Below are positions 24,851 to 37,975 of a stretch of DNA of 64,000 nt, piece by piece. Under the pieces are notes generated by a model. That model ran no database searches and had not been told where the DNA came from. It worked only from the letters and a program-made list of their open reading frames with translations. Within the stretch, counting starts at the first letter, position 1, and every line of letters starts with the position of its first letter. The position numbers and the translations under genes were made by a program. The stretch is taken from contig JAAONU010000006.1 of assembly GCA_012932295.1 (NCBI GenBank), positions 34,521,222 through 34,585,221 on the forward strand, given 5' to 3'. The stretch is from Cyclina sinensis (taxonomy: Eukaryota > Mollusca > Bivalvia > Venerida > Veneridae).

Positions 24851-27800
24851 ATGGAAACCCCAGGGTTTGACAAGGAATCTGAAACCATGAGCGACAGGTT
24901 GAGAGAAATACAGAAAAGAAATGAAATCAGTAAACTTAAGACAGAAATAACGTTGCTTGAACATCAGTTAGAAGGACTCGGAGGTACTTTAAGCAGACAG
25001 TCTTTATTTCAAGATAGTGCTGACGAGGATGTAGGAAGATTACGATATAGTCAGTACGAACATGATGTACCGCCCTTCAGTACACCGTCGCAAGAACGAA
25101 ATATAAAATTTGAAACTACAGACCAAATAAAGAACCCGAATCGTTTTGTAACTACCAGGAAAGGGCCAAAAGAACCACAGACTTCAACCCCTTACCCTAA
25201 ACTTCAGCACAAAACTGAAATGTCTCAAACGGATTTCACAGGTCAAAACAATGTGAAACAGGGAGGTGCTAAACTGAAATCTGCTACTTTTGATGGCAGT
25301 GGGAACTGGTTGGATTACAAGGCACATTTTGAAGCTTGTGCAAAAATTAATGACTGGAGTTATGAAGAGAAAGGTTTATACCTGGCCGTATCACTTCGGG
25401 GTCAAGCTCAAGGTGTATTTGGCAATCTCACTGACAACAAGAACGATTACAATGATTTGTCGAAAGCTCTAGAAGAAAGATTCGCCCCTCCTAATCAAAC
25501 AGAACTTTATAGGGTGCAGCTTCGTGAAAGACGTCAAAAGGCTTCAGAAACATTGTCAGAGTTGGGTCAGGATATTAGACGTTTGACTAACATGGCATAC
25601 CCAACAGCGCCAAATGATGTTAGAGAAACTTTGGCTAAGGAACAATTTATGGATGCGCTCATAAGCTCAGACATGAGAATACGTGTAAAACAAGCTAGGC
25701 CAGTTAACCTAAATGATGCAGTACGGCACGCTGTTGAGTTGGAAGCTTATAATAAAGCCGAACATAAAAATCTAGAAAGTCAAGGTTTCATACATAGTAC
25801 GTCTGAAAACAGCAGTCAGGAAATTAACGTTTCTGACAAATTACAGAAATTGCAAGACACCGTACAACAACTTGCAAAGTCAGTCAAAATCTTGGAAGAG
25901 AATAAAAGAATACCGAGGGACAAAAATTCAAATAGCAAACATTTTCTGAATGCAAAACCAAGGTTTTATCACACAAGACCGAAACCAAGATGCTACAATT
26001 GTGGTTCTGAGCAACATCTTCAAAGATATTGCCCAAAGAAACAATATAGTCCCAGAGGAGAGAAGCAGAAACATAACAAAGAACCAAATAAAAATGTTTC
26101 ATCGATCGGTTCCGGGTTGGTAGCTGAAGTGAAGCTAAACGGTTTACAAGCTGACTGCTTAATAGACACAGGAGCTTCTCTTACACTAATATCAATTGCG
26201 TTATGGGAAAGACTGAAGATGTATTCGAATATCACTGGTTTGGACTCTTATGACAGCAAAATTTATACTGCTGCAAACACAACACTTGATGTTCTAGGCA
26301 AAACAAAAATTGTCATTGAAATACACGATATCAAGTATAAGTGGGAAGTTGCAGTCGCAAATATAGAAATAGACGCCATCATCGGTTTAGACTTTTTAAA
26401 AGCACAACACTGTCAGGTTGATGCTGTGGCTGAAACATTAACCATCCAAGGCAAGCCTTGTAAATTAAAAATCGCTGGCAAGATAGGCTGTAATCGAATA
26501 TATATGTCGGAAAAGGTTAAAATACCGGCATTTTCTGAAGTTGTAGTACCAGGCAAAGTCAGCATACATGATTCAAAAAAGGGTATACCTGCACTTATAG
26601 AACCAGAAGTAGGTTCGATATATTCGGATAAAACTTTGGTTGCAAAAACGCTTGTAAGTCAACAAGATATAGTACCAGTCCGAATGATGAATCTTACACC
26701 CGAGCCTGAAGTTATATATCCAGGAACTTATGTTGCAAACCTTACTGAAATATCAAAAGTCATGACAATCAATGAAAACGGCTCACAAAAGAAAACCTTA
26801 GAAAAGATTCCGGCACACTTGATGGACTTATATAACAGAACATGTACTGGCTTGGACGAGCGACAACAAGAAGAAGTTTTGAAACTCCTACGTAAATACA
26901 GTTCTGTCTTTTCTGAAATGGATGATGATCTTGGTCGTACAGGTATCATACGACAAAAAATAAACACAGGTGAAGCAAGACCTATTAAGCAACCCCTGCG
27001 TCGAGTCCCAGTGCATCTGGAAAAAGAGGTAGACATGCAGCTTGGTAGTATGTTAAAGAAAGATGTAATTGAACCATCATCAAGCCCATGGTCGAGTGGA
27101 GTAGTCTTGGTTGAAAAGAAAGATGGAACAAAAAGATTTTGCGTAGACTACCGTAGGTTAAATGAAGTGACCATAAAAGATGCCTATCCATTACCCAGAA
27201 TTGACCAGTGCTTAGACCAATTAGCTGGTTCAAAATGGTTTTCTTGCCTGGATTTAAATTCTGGTTACTGGCAGGTCGAACTGGATGACGATGATAAAGA
27301 GAAGACCGCCTTTGTTACAAGACGTGGCTTGTTTCAATTTAAAGTTTTACCGTTCGGTCTTTGTAACTCGCCAGCAACTTTTGAAAGACTCATGGAAACG
27401 ATACTCGCAGGGTTAAACTGGGACATTTGCTTAATTTATTTAGATGATATTATTGTTACGGGTCGGACTTTCGATGAAATGGTGTCGAATCTTGACAAGG
27501 TATTAGATAAAGTTAAGGAAGTTGGGTTAAAACTAAAACCAAGAAAATGTCAGTTGTTTGCTAAGGAAGTTGACTTCTTAGGTCATGTAGTGTCGGAAAA
27601 TGGTATAAAAACTGATCCCAAGAAAACACAAAAAGTGACAGACTGGCCAGTACCACAAACTGTGCGTGAAGTTAGAGCATTTCTTGGTTTATGCAGTTAT
27701 TACAGACGTTTTATTCGAGGATTCGCTAATATCGCTAAACCATTGCATGCCCTCACACAAAAAGGTCAAAAATTTAAATGGTCAGAAGTTTGTGAACATG

Positions 27801-28915
27801 CCTTCATGACACTTAAGCAAAAGTTAACTGAAACTCCAATTCTTGCATATCCAGACTTTTCCAAACCTTTCATATTAGATACAGATGGAAGTGATCAAGC
27901 AATCGGGTCTGTTTTATCACAAGTTCTTGATGGAGAAGAACGCGTTATTGCTTATGCGAGTAGAACACTTACAAAATCCGAGCGCAGATACTGCGTTACA
28001 AGGAAAGAACTACTGGCAATTGTCTACTTCGTTAAGTATTTCAGACATTACCTGTATGGTAAAGAATTTATTGTCAGGACGGACCACGGTTCTCTCAAGT
28101 GGTTAATGAACTTTAAGAATCCTGAGGGCCAACTTGCACGTTGGCTGGAAGTACTTTCATCATATCAAATGAAAATCGAACATAGACCGGGTCGTACACA
28201 TAAAAACGCTGACGGCTTAAGCCGAGTGCCTTGCCGACAGTGTGGAAAAGATGATGAAACTCAAACACAAAATGAAGTCATAAACAGGGAAGAAGTACAG
28301 CGTGTTAGATCCGTCAATATAGACGTTAACATCTCAAGTATAAAACAAACCCAAGACAATAATGAAGACATTGTCAAACTGAAACAATGGCTAAGTAATG
28401 GTGAACGACCTGAAGGAAAAACGATAGCAAGTGAAAGTTACTTCTTGAAAAGTCTTTGGAACCAATGGCATAGGTTAGGGATAAAAGATGGGATTGTTGT
28501 ACGTAAGTGGGACGTACTAGGAACCAAAATCGTTTATTGGCAAGCAATAGTACCATCTGAACATAGACGGAAAATTCTTGAATTGTCTCATGATATAAGG
28601 GCCTCGGGACATCTAGGAATCAAGAAAACGTTGTCTAAAATTAGACAAAGATATTATTGGCCAGGACTTCAGAATGATGTACGATTATATGTGGCTGGTT
28701 GTGATCAGTGTATGAGGCGCAAAGGTCCGAATAAAACCAAAAATGCACCAATGCAAATTGTTCGGAGTGGGTTTCCGATGGAAAGATTAGCAGTAGACAT
28801 TCTTGGGCCTTTACCGAAGTCAGAGGAAGGACATCCCTATGTTCTAGTGATAGCTGATTATTTACTAAATGGACAGAAGCGTTCCCAATGCAAAACGTTG
28901 AATCTAAATCTGTAG
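24851..28915 (+). pseudogene. gag-pol polyprotein, gag through start of integrase; frame broken near 28863
   Basis: A single fused gag-pol frame starts at an ATG in good context (AAAGATGG). Gag fills about residues 1-420 and ends in one zinc knuckle, CYNCGSEQHLQRYC, near residue 380. Protease follows with LIDTGAS near 438. Reverse transcriptase has YLDDIIV near 863, RNase H begins near 1008 (LDTDGS), and the integrase zinc domain spans about 1247-1290, ending in CDQC. The first catalytic Asp of integrase is in AVDILGP near 1315. The homologous frame is lost at 28861-28864 within a short T run, and the last 17 or so residues are out of frame. One missing base, or a sequence error in the run, would explain it. 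Confidence 0.92.
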
Positions 28916-30675
28916 CAGAAATAATGGTCAAAGAAATTATAACAAGATTTGGAGTTCCTAATGCCATACACTCCGATCAAGGAAAACAGTTTGTGAGTAA
29001 GCTTTTCGTAGAAATGTGTAATCTTTTACAAATAGAAAAGACAAAGACTACTCCGTATCATCCGGAATCAGACGGAATGGTGGAGAGATTCAACCAAACT
29101 TTATGTACCATGATAAGTGCTTATGTTAAAGAAAATCAAAGAGACTGGGAAAAACATCTCCCTTATGTTCTTATGGCATATAGAGCCACGGAACATGAAA
29201 CCACGGGGTTAAGTCCAAATGTAATGATGTTGGGACGAGAAACCTCAACTCCACTCGATCTAATGTATGAAATGCCTTCTGCTATGAAATCGATACCACC
29301 AGTTCAATGGGTTTGGGAATTACAAGACCATTTAGAAAGTGCACATTCTTTCGTCAGAAAATATACCGGTAAGTCTATGCTAAGACAAAAGCAGTACCAT
29401 GATCGTAAGTTGTCATACGAAAAAGTTTCAAAAGGTGATTTGGTTTATGTATATTTCCCAGTCAGAAAGGTAGGTTGCACCTCAAAATTTACTTCTTTTT
29501 GGAAAGGTCCTTTCACTATAGAAGAAAAGTTATCAGACGTATTATACAAAGTTGACTGTGGATTGAACCATAATATTCAGGTAATACATGTTGACAGAAT
29601 TAGAAAAGCTAAACCACAAGTTTTGGCCGGAGAAGACTTGCCAAATTTTGTTGTAGATTCTGAAAAAATAGCCGAGCAAGATGTTTATGTCGAACCAGAG
29701 ACAAGTGAAACAGAAGCAAATGAAACCTCAGTAAGTCAAAGAGGCAGAATGAGAAAGAAGCCAGTATGGTCAAAAGACTATTTGTTTTCTTATTGCAGGT
29801 CTGAGAATTCTAAGCTAAAGCCGTCGGGAGAAAAGACAATATGTCCTGTGTGTAGAGAAGAGGTTTCAAATTGCGAAAGGTTCCAAGATCATGTGCTGAA
29901 GTGTGTAGAAAAGAGGTATATTTGTAAAACTTGTTCAAGATCGTTTAAAAAAGCAGAATACCTAATGAGACACAAACAACTCAAACACCTAAACCAGACA
30001 ACAAATGAAAGGTCTAAACAAGTAGGAAAAGACAAGACTGAAAGTACAAAAAAATCTGAGAGTAATAAGAAATTTGAAGCTTCAAAGGCACAGTTAAGTA
30101 CCAAGGTGACCAAAGATAACCAGAACGAAAACGTAAAGGTGGGCGATGATTTAGATATTGGACCAGAGCCAGATATTGAACTGTTAGAAGAAAATGACAA
30201 GCCAGAGGTTGGGGAAATTGAAAGTGGAAGAACGTATCGGAAACGGACAATGCCGCTTCCAGTTGTTACCCCACCAAAGAAGAGGCAAGATGTGTTTGGT
30301 GATATGAGGAATGTGCGGAAGGAGCATTTAAGTGCTTCTAGTAGTGACGAGTCAGATGAAGATGTAAGTAAGAACAAGATGCAAAAACAAGACAGCGAAG
30401 GCGTTACAGAAGATTTAGTAAAAAAGACACATGATATTACAGTGCAGACAAGCGTTGAAATGAAGGAAGGAAAGATTTTTAGAAATGTTAAAGTCAGCGA
30501 AGACAAGGAAGAAATTCTATCATCAAGAGCTTTGTGCAAGGACGGCGTAAACCCAAGTGAAACTGAGATACGTTTGGATGAATTTATTGGACAGGAGGTG
30601 AGGGTCAGTCCAAGAGACATAAAGGTCAAAATTGCTGGGATGACAGCTGAAGTTCTAGTTAGTTACGAGAAGTAA
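28864..30675 (+). pseudogene. gag-pol, rest of integrase with a C-terminal zinc-finger tail
   Basis: This is the continuation of pol in the next frame; it is not an independent gene and lacks its own start. The integrase core has the second Asp (HSDQG) and the Glu (MVERFNQT) separated by 35 residues, as in DD35E enzymes. A GPY/F-like module (FWKGPFTIEEKL) follows near 29495. The protein then extends about 330 residues further than a minimal integrase. It carries two zinc fingers: a C-X2-C-X12-H-X3-C finger at about 29842-29903 and a classical C-X2-C-X12-H-X4-H finger at about 29923-29991. Beyond these lies a Lys/Ser/Glu-rich, probably disordered stretch with a basic cluster (PPKKRQD). No chromodomain was seen. 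Confidence 0.88.
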
Positions 30676-30736
30676 TTTAAAACAGAATATTGCACAGATT
30701 ACAGTGAAGGACAGATACAGATATTTTGAAAATATT

Positions 30737-30760
30737 AAAAAAAAAAAAAAAAAAAAAAAA
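30737..30760 (+). repeat. A24 tract upstream of the 3' LTR
   Basis: Twenty-four consecutive A residues in the element's 3' untranslated part, 90 bp before the LTR. The sequence directly before the LTR (GAAAACGGAGGCGTGGGTAA) is purine-rich and is the likely but weak polypurine tract. Confidence 0.8.
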
Positions 30761-30850
30761 TAACATCACATTTGCCATGTGTGTTGAAAGTTTTGTTTAA
30801 AAAGGTTAAATAAAAACAAGCGGGACGCTTGAAAACGGAGGCGTGGGTAA

Positions 30851-31687
30851 TGTCGTGAAATACTCCTTTCCGATACTTTAATTTATTTAGGTTCAAATAA
30901 ACGTTGTGTTAAGCGTCTAGAAGACGATTTTTTTATTCTGTTTTGCCCGGCCTAACTTCGAAAATTAAGACAAGATGTAAGTAAATAATGCGTTAAATGT
31001 TTTTCTAACGATCTAAATTTCCCTCGTTAACCATGACAAGGTGTAGGTAAAAGTTTATTATGTATATTAACTTACAAGCAAAAAGATCAGCAGACGCTTA
31101 TTGAAATAGGTAAGTATCTCTAAAATAAGGTTAAAAGCAGAACATATCCGATTGTTTCGACTATAAAAGGCAGAGTCGGAGCCCGCTAGAGTTAGAGTTG
31201 CGTTGGTCGGCGAAGAGATAACATCGAGTATATAAATTAAACCATTACTGTTAGCAGGACTTTGGCATTATTAATAAAGGCGAGGCTCCCTCATACTTGC
31301 GGTGAATACCCATATTTGCAGGGTCCTCCTGATAGCTGTATTAATAAAAGTCCGGGTCTTGATATTCCTAATTGGTTTAAGTAAGAGTTCGAAACTTAAG
31401 GCGTTTCAAACATAGTACGAGACAGGTTAGGGAGATTGAACAGTAACTAAGTTTGGGTCAGGGTAAACCTGGGTTAAGAGAGTGCCTCATACTTGCAGTG
31501 AATACTCATATTTGCAGGTCTCTCTTACCCCAAACCTACCTTAGGCCGGGTGCTGGAAAAGTGAGTTTTACTTTGTTTTTGGTCATTTCACCTTAATATC
31601 AAACTTAAATCATTTGTGTCCAAACAAAAGCTAGGAGTTGAAGAAATTTTCAACCTGAATATATTTATCCGCCCGAAACACGTTACA
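30851..31687 (+). repeat. 3' LTR
   Basis: 837 bp and essentially identical to the 5' LTR; the one difference I found is in AACCTGAATA against AACTTGAATA. It is followed by the ATTG target duplication. Confidence 0.95.
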
Positions 31688-31691
31688 ATTG

Positions 31692-34678
31692 TTATGACCA
31701 CAGTGTAATTCAATATATAGCTCCAATTAAGACCAGTACAGAAGAGGTACACAAAGCGGCACAAAAACGAAAATGTCCATCAGTATGAAACTGTTACAGG
31801 AAGAAGTTACGATTAAACATTTAATAAAAGCGCTGCAAGCACTGTGGTATTCACAGCTACAGAGGCAGTACCTCACTGTGCTATTTTGTAACCACTTACA
31901 CAGAATAGTTCTAAATGTATAAAAAAAGAAAGAAACACTTATCAGTGCTTAACCTGGCACTGACTAGAACTTATTAATGGATTACGTAACTAAGGGTTTA
32001 TGAATGGGACTATTTTCGCGGCCAGCATCGGTCAGCTCTGCAAATACCCCCGCCCTTCACTTTCCTGCGACTTTTTAAACTATTGCGCAGAGAATACAAA
32101 AATCAAAATCAGACTGAGTGGTATATTAGCTTATGATAGAACCTTTTTGGTATGATAGCAGTCTGTAAAATGTAACAGTTGGTACAGGCACAGATTGAGA
32201 TATCTAAACATTGCGTTGAGGTCAGCTTGAACAACAGCCAAAGACGTCCACTATACATGAAATATGATGTTCATTTTCTTTTAGAAAAAAATGTATTCGA
32301 GGGAGAGGAAAGTTGGGATGAAGTATCATGTTTTTGTAAAATAAGGTCTTTTCTTAAAATGCTGAAAGTCAAAATAATGTGTAGTGATTGGATATGCCAA
32401 AAAATAATCAAGTATGTCTTTTTATCAATTATTATCATCATTATTATTTTTTTTATTTTAGGAAAATGATTGTTAAAATATTTGTACTAATTACATCGAA
32501 TTACGCTGTCTCATCCAATATTTACATGGAAATTACATATGTATGTCCATGGCACATGAAAAACATAAATCATTAGTGCATTCTAAACCGAAATTCATGT
32601 AGTTTAAAAAGTACTGAATATAGTATAGTTATATTTCATGCTGAGAGTGTAAATTTACCTTCGTTTGTCTGAGAATCATTCTGATTAAGTTTGGGCCATT
32701 AGGATTTCTCTGAGCAAGTGTAATGGAACGATGAATCATATTTATGTCTATATAATAATAACTAGAATGACAAATCTTGAAGGGTTGTATTGAATGTTTC
32801 ACTGTAGTTGTATTTTCACTTGGTTTTCTATAGGTTTTACATAATGAAAGCATTTGAATAAAAACAGCGGAATCGTACCTAGAATTCTTATCAGAACCTT
32901 ATCAAAACGTAGAATATCCCAACTTAAAATTCCGCTGAATGTTGCGTCGGACAAGATGCTTATAATAATAAAGATAATAATAAAAATGACGTTTATTTGA
33001 AGTCGGCAAGGAACAAGATATGAAAAAAACATAAGATACAAAGCTTTAATATCCGACCGCATAGATGTTGGCGTATTTTGGCCTTACTGTTAGAGGAAAA
33101 CGGAGTACCCAAAGGAAAACGAAGTGTCCGATTTTAATACCACCTACCATCTCTCTTAGGATGGGAATCGAATCCGGCTTGTTGTACTGTTTTTGAGTAA
33201 TCAATCAGGACATCAAAAACCACTCCTGATATAAGTTGAAGGCAGGCTAGCTGCTGTACGTTGACAAAATCTTTAAAACATGCGTTTTCTTCAAGATACC
33301 ATGACGTTACAAAAGTTTCAAGGTCAGGGCCAATATTATTTGAAGTGAGCTTCACTTTAAGTGATTATTTTACTGAAAGGTAAGTCACTGCTCGAGTAGG
33401 GTAAAACGCTAAATCACAATCATCTAGAATAATCTCTAGGTTACTGAGTCAGAGCAAAGTTTATGTTTGACCTTGGAAAAATTTTACGGTATAGCAAAAG
33501 CTTTAAATTTAATTGAACTCATTAGTTGGCCCTGCTCGGACAGTAAGTGTACAAAAGACGTTATGTTAGAGACAGCAAAGCTCACTTTTGAAACAGTTAA
33601 AGCTTATTAAATTTCTCGTTAATGAGTGTTCAAAATTCCAAGATGCATAACAGTCAAAATAAATGCTGAAAACATAGAGAATGCTCACATATCAGGAAAA
33701 TTAGAAGTAAAAATGACTTCTTTCACTTCTTTTACAAATATTAATTGAAACATGCATCCAAGTATAGTTGTATATTATGACTGGGCAAGTCGTGAAAGAT
33801 TTTTATTGTATTCAACTGGACTCAATAGGAGTAAAACCTTTTAGTCTAAATGAATACATTTTAAAAAAAAAGATTGGTAATTTTACGGAAGCATGGAAGG
33901 GATATTTGATTTTGAAAAAAATTATCACGTGGCCAAATGTTATAACTCAGAAAAAGAAAAAAAGACAAACAAAAAATATATTTCGTGGCCACAAATTATA
34001 ATTAAGAGAAAAGAAGAAAAATATTATTTCGTGGTCATGAATTTTAACTTGGAAAAAAATTATTATTCTGTAGACATCAATTATTACTATGGAAAAATAA
34101 TTTCGTGGCAAGTTTTACTAAGATAAAATATTAGTTCGTAGCCATGAAAAAATGACGAAGAAAAAAACAACAACAAAATATTATATCGTTGGCACAAATT
34201 ATCGCTGGGAAATAAGCATCAACAAATATTGTTCTGTGGTCACCAATTTTAACTAGGAATAAAGGAAAAACAAAAAAATCTTTTCCTTTTGTTTTTATCT
34301 AAGTTATATTTCGCGGCGTGTTAATATTTTTTTTCCAAATTGTAATTAGTGACCACGAAATGAAATAAATAAAATATATTTCAATGTCCTTTCTATCTAT
34401 ACTTTCATGGGGGTAACAGACAAAGAATTATTTGAGTTTACTTTCAAAGTCCTAAAGTGAATCGAATATGAGATTAGAAAAAAATGAAAAATGTGATTAG
34501 AAAATTCCCCTAGTTTTAAAAGAGTATTTACTTCAAAAATTGCTTAGGTGGAAGGATGTACATTATTTCGGTTTCCGAGTAATCTCCCTTATTTGGAAAT
34601 AAGTGTGTGGGCTAGCATTGGGCATTAAGTTATATATTCGTTATTTATTTAATTCATTTGGACAAAATAATCTGGACA
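31692..34678. other. Spacer between retrotransposon and minisatellite
   Basis: No credible gene. A degenerate tandem repeat lies at about 33915-34290 (next entry). A B-box-like TTCGATTCC on the minus strand near 33163-33175 may be a very old SINE trace. Confidence 0.5.
33915..34370. repeat. Degenerate tandem repeat built on TTTCGTGGCCAC..ATTATAA
   Basis: About eight diverged units of roughly 50-60 bp share the pattern (A)TATTTCGTGGCCAC followed by AATTATAACT and an A-rich stretch (for example near 33925, 33980, 34026, 34107, 34185 and 34230). At the right end (about 34335-34365) the motif appears in reverse complement (AGTGACCACGAAAT), so the array is bounded by an inverted unit. Reading frames here are incidental. 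Confidence 0.55.
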
Positions 34679-37600
34679 AAAGGGCGGACAGACAGAGCCG
34701 ACTGTAACTCAAGAACACAACAAACAGGCGGACAGACATTCTCGACTGTAACTCAAGGACACAACAAACAGGCGGACAGACAGTCTCGACTGTAACTCAA
34801 GGACACAACAAACAGGCGGACAGACAGTCTCGACTGTAACTCAAGGACACAACAAACAGGCGGACAGACAGTCTCGACTGTAACTCAAGGACACAACAAA
34901 AGGACGGACAGACAGTCTCGACTGTAACTCAAGGATACAACAAAAGGGCGGACAGACAGTCTCGACTGTAACTCAAGGACACAACAAAAGGACGGACAGA
35001 CAGTCTCGACTGTAACTCAAGGACACAACAAACGGGCGGACAGACAGTCTCGACTGTAACTCAAGGACACAACAAACGGGCGGACAGACAGTCTCGACTG
35101 TAACTCAAGGACACAACAAAAGGACGGACAGACAGTCTCGACTGTAACTCAAGGACACAACAAAAGGACGGACAAACAGTCTCGACTGTAACTCAAGGAC
35201 ACGACAAAAGGACGGACTAACTCGACTGTAACTCAAGAACACAACAAAAGGGCGGACAGACAGTCTCGACTGTAACTCAAGGATACAACAAAAGGGCGGA
35301 CAGACAGTCTCGACTGTAACTCAAGGACACAACAAACGGGCGGACAGACAGTCTCGACTGTAACTCAAGGACACAACAAACGGGCGGACAGACAGTCTCG
35401 ACTGTAACTCAAGGACACAACAAAAGGACGGACAGACAGTCTCGACTGTAACTCAAGGACACAACAAAAGGACGGACAGACAGTCTCGACTGTAACTCAA
35501 GGACACAACAAAAGGACGGACAAACAGTCTCGACTGTAACTCAAGGACACAACAAAAGGACGAGCAAACTCGACTGTAACTCAAGAAAACAACAAAAGGG
35601 CGGACAGACAGTCTCGACTGTAACTCAAGGACACAACAAAAGGGCGGACAGACAGTCTCGACTGTAACTCAAGGACACAACAAACGGGCGGACAGACAGT
35701 CTCGACTGTAACTCAAGGACACAACAAAAGGACGGACAAACAGTCTCGACTGTAACTCAAGGACACAACAAAAGGACGGGCAAACTCGACTGTAACTCAA
35801 GAAAACAACAAAAGGGCGGACAGACAGTCTCGACTGTAACTCAAGGACACAACAAAAGGGCGGACAGACAGTCTCGACTGTAACTCAAGGACACAACAAA
35901 AGGGCGGACAGACAGTCTCGACTGTAACTCAAGGACACAACAAAAGGGCGGACAGACAGTCTCGACTGTAACTCAAGGACACAACAAAAGGGCGGACAGA
36001 CAGTCTCGACTGTAACTCAAGGACACAACAAAAGGGCGGACAGACAGTCTCGACTGTAACTCAAGGACACAACAAACGGGCGGACAGACAGTCTCGACTG
36101 TAACTCAAGGACACAACAAAAGGACGGACAAACAGTCTCGACTGTAACTCAAGGACACAACAAAAGGACGGGCAAACTCGACTGTAACTCAAGAACACAA
36201 CAAAAGGGCGGACAGACAGTCTCGACTGTAACTCAAGAACACAACAAAAGGGCGGACAGACAGTCTCGACTGTAACTCAAGGACACAACAAAAGGGCGGA
36301 CAGACAGTCTCGACTGTAACTCAAGGACACAACAAAAGGACGGGCAAACTCGACTGTAACTCAAGAACACAACAAAAGGGCGGACAGACAGTCTCGACTG
36401 TAACTCAAGGACACAACAAAAGGACGGGCAAACTCGACTGTAACTCAAGGACACAACAAAAGGGCGGACAGACAGTCTCGACTGTAACTCAAGGACACAA
36501 CAAAAGGGCGGACAGACAGTCTCGACTGTAACTCAAGGACACAACAAAAGGGCGGACAGACAGTCTCGACTGTAACTCAAGGACACAACAAAAGGGCGGA
36601 CAGACAGTCTCGACTGTAACTCAAGGTCACAACAAACGGGCGGACAGACAGTCTCGACTGTAACTCAAGGACACAACAAACGGGCGGACAGTCTTGACTG
36701 TAACTCAAGGACACAACAAAAGGACGGACAGACAGTCTCGACTGTAACTCAAGGACACAACAAACGGGCGGACAGACAGTCTCGACTGTAACTCAAGGAC
36801 ACAACAAACGGGCGGACAGACAGTCTCGACTGTAACTCAAGGACACAACAAAAGGACGGACAGACAGTCTCGACTGTAACTCAAGGACACAACAAAAGGA
36901 CGGACAGACAGTCTCGACTGTAACTCAAGGACACAACAAACGGGCGGACAGACAGTCTCGACTGTAACTCAAGGATACAACAAACGGGCGGACAGACAGT
37001 CTCGACTGTAACTCAAGGACACAACAAAAGGACTGACAGACAGTCTCGACTGTAACTCAAGGACACAACAAACGGGCGGACAGACAGTCTCGACTGTAAC
37101 TCAAGGACACAACAAAAGGGCGGACAGACAGTCTCGACTGTAACTCAAGGACACAACAAACGGGCGGACAGACAGTCTCGACTGTAACTCAAGGACACAA
37201 CAAAAGGACGGACAGACAGTCTCGACTGTTACTCAAGGACACAACAAAAGGACGGACAGACAGTCTCGACTGTAACTCAAGGACACAACAAACGGGCGGA
37301 CAGACAGTCTCGACTGTAACTCAAGGACACAACAAACGGGCGGACAGACAGTCTCGACTGTAACTCAAGGACACAACAAAAGGACTGACAGACAGTCTCG
37401 ACTGTAACTCAAGGACACAACAAACGGGCGGACAGACAGTCTCGACTGTAACTCAAGGACACAACAAAAGGGCGGACAGACAGTCTCGACTGTAACTCAA
37501 GGACACAACAAACGGGCGGACAGACAGTCTCGACTGTAACTCAAGGACACAACAAAAGGACGGACAGACAGTCTCGACTGTAACTCAAGGACACAACAAA

Positions 37601-37905
37601 CGGGCGGACAGACAGTCTCGACTGTAACTCAAGGACACAACAAAAGGGCGGACAGACAGTCTCGACTGTAACTCAAGGACACAACAAACGGGCGGACAGA
37701 CAGTCTCGACTGTAACTCAAGGATACAACAAAAGGGCGGACAGACAGTCTCGACTGTAACTCAATGACACAACAAAAGGACGGACAAACTCGACTGTAAC
37801 TCAAGGACACAACAAAAGGGCGGACAGACAGTCTCGACTGTAACTCAAGGACACAACAAAAGGACGGACAAACTCGACTGTAACTCAAGAACACAAAAAA
37901 GGGCT
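34679..37905. repeat. 44-bp minisatellite, about 3.2 kb, roughly 70 copies
   Basis: The consensus unit consists of GGACACAACAAAAGGGCGG, ACAGACAGTCTCGAC and TGTAACTCAA. Units vary mainly in one short segment (AAAGGGC, AAAGGAC, AAACGGG or AAACAGG), and a 40-bp form reads GGACGGGCAAACTCGAC. The order of variants recurs over several units, giving higher-order repeats. 44 is not a multiple of 3, and the apparent repetitive peptides on the minus strand are artefacts. The array ends about 770 bp downstream of the stop codon of the complete convertase gene. Confidence 0.97.
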
Positions 37906-37969
37906 TTGCAGGGCTCCTGAAATAGACCGTGTCTGAAAAACTAATAGTCAAAGGCCATGTTTCCATGTT

Positions 37970-37975
37970 TTTATT
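37970..37975 (-). terminator. Possible polyadenylation signal of the complete convertase gene
   Basis: AATAAA on the minus strand, about 705 bp after the stop codon and just before the minisatellite array. Its position is plausible, but nothing else supports it. Confidence 0.3.

Larger units (their letters stand above)
23957..31687 (+). mobile_element. Full-length Ty3/gypsy LTR retrotransposon
   Basis: Two 837-bp LTRs (23957-24793 and 30851-31687) begin TGTCG and end TTACA. The insertion is flanked by a 4-bp target duplication, ATTG, at 23953-23956 and 31688-31691. Between the LTRs are a tRNA-Leu-type primer binding site and a gag-pol frame in the order gag, protease, reverse transcriptase, RNase H, integrase, which is the Ty3/gypsy order. 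No envelope gene was recognised. By eye the LTRs differ at a single position (T at about 24764, C in the 3' copy), so the insertion is very recent. One frameshift interrupts integrase. Confidence 0.95.

Noticed and set aside
29889..30629. 246-codon open frame on the minus strand
   Set aside because: It is the antisense of the Lys/Ser/Glu-rich tail of the retrotransposon Pol; its Ser/Leu-rich composition is a by-product of that coding strand.
23957..31687. Identity with the Steamer element of bivalve leukaemia
   Set aside because: The LTRs here are 837 bp and Pol has a zinc-finger tail; I have no alignment to support identity with any named element.
34679..37905. CRISPR-like regular repeats
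   Set aside because: The whole unit is repeated with no unique spacers, and the context is an animal genome.
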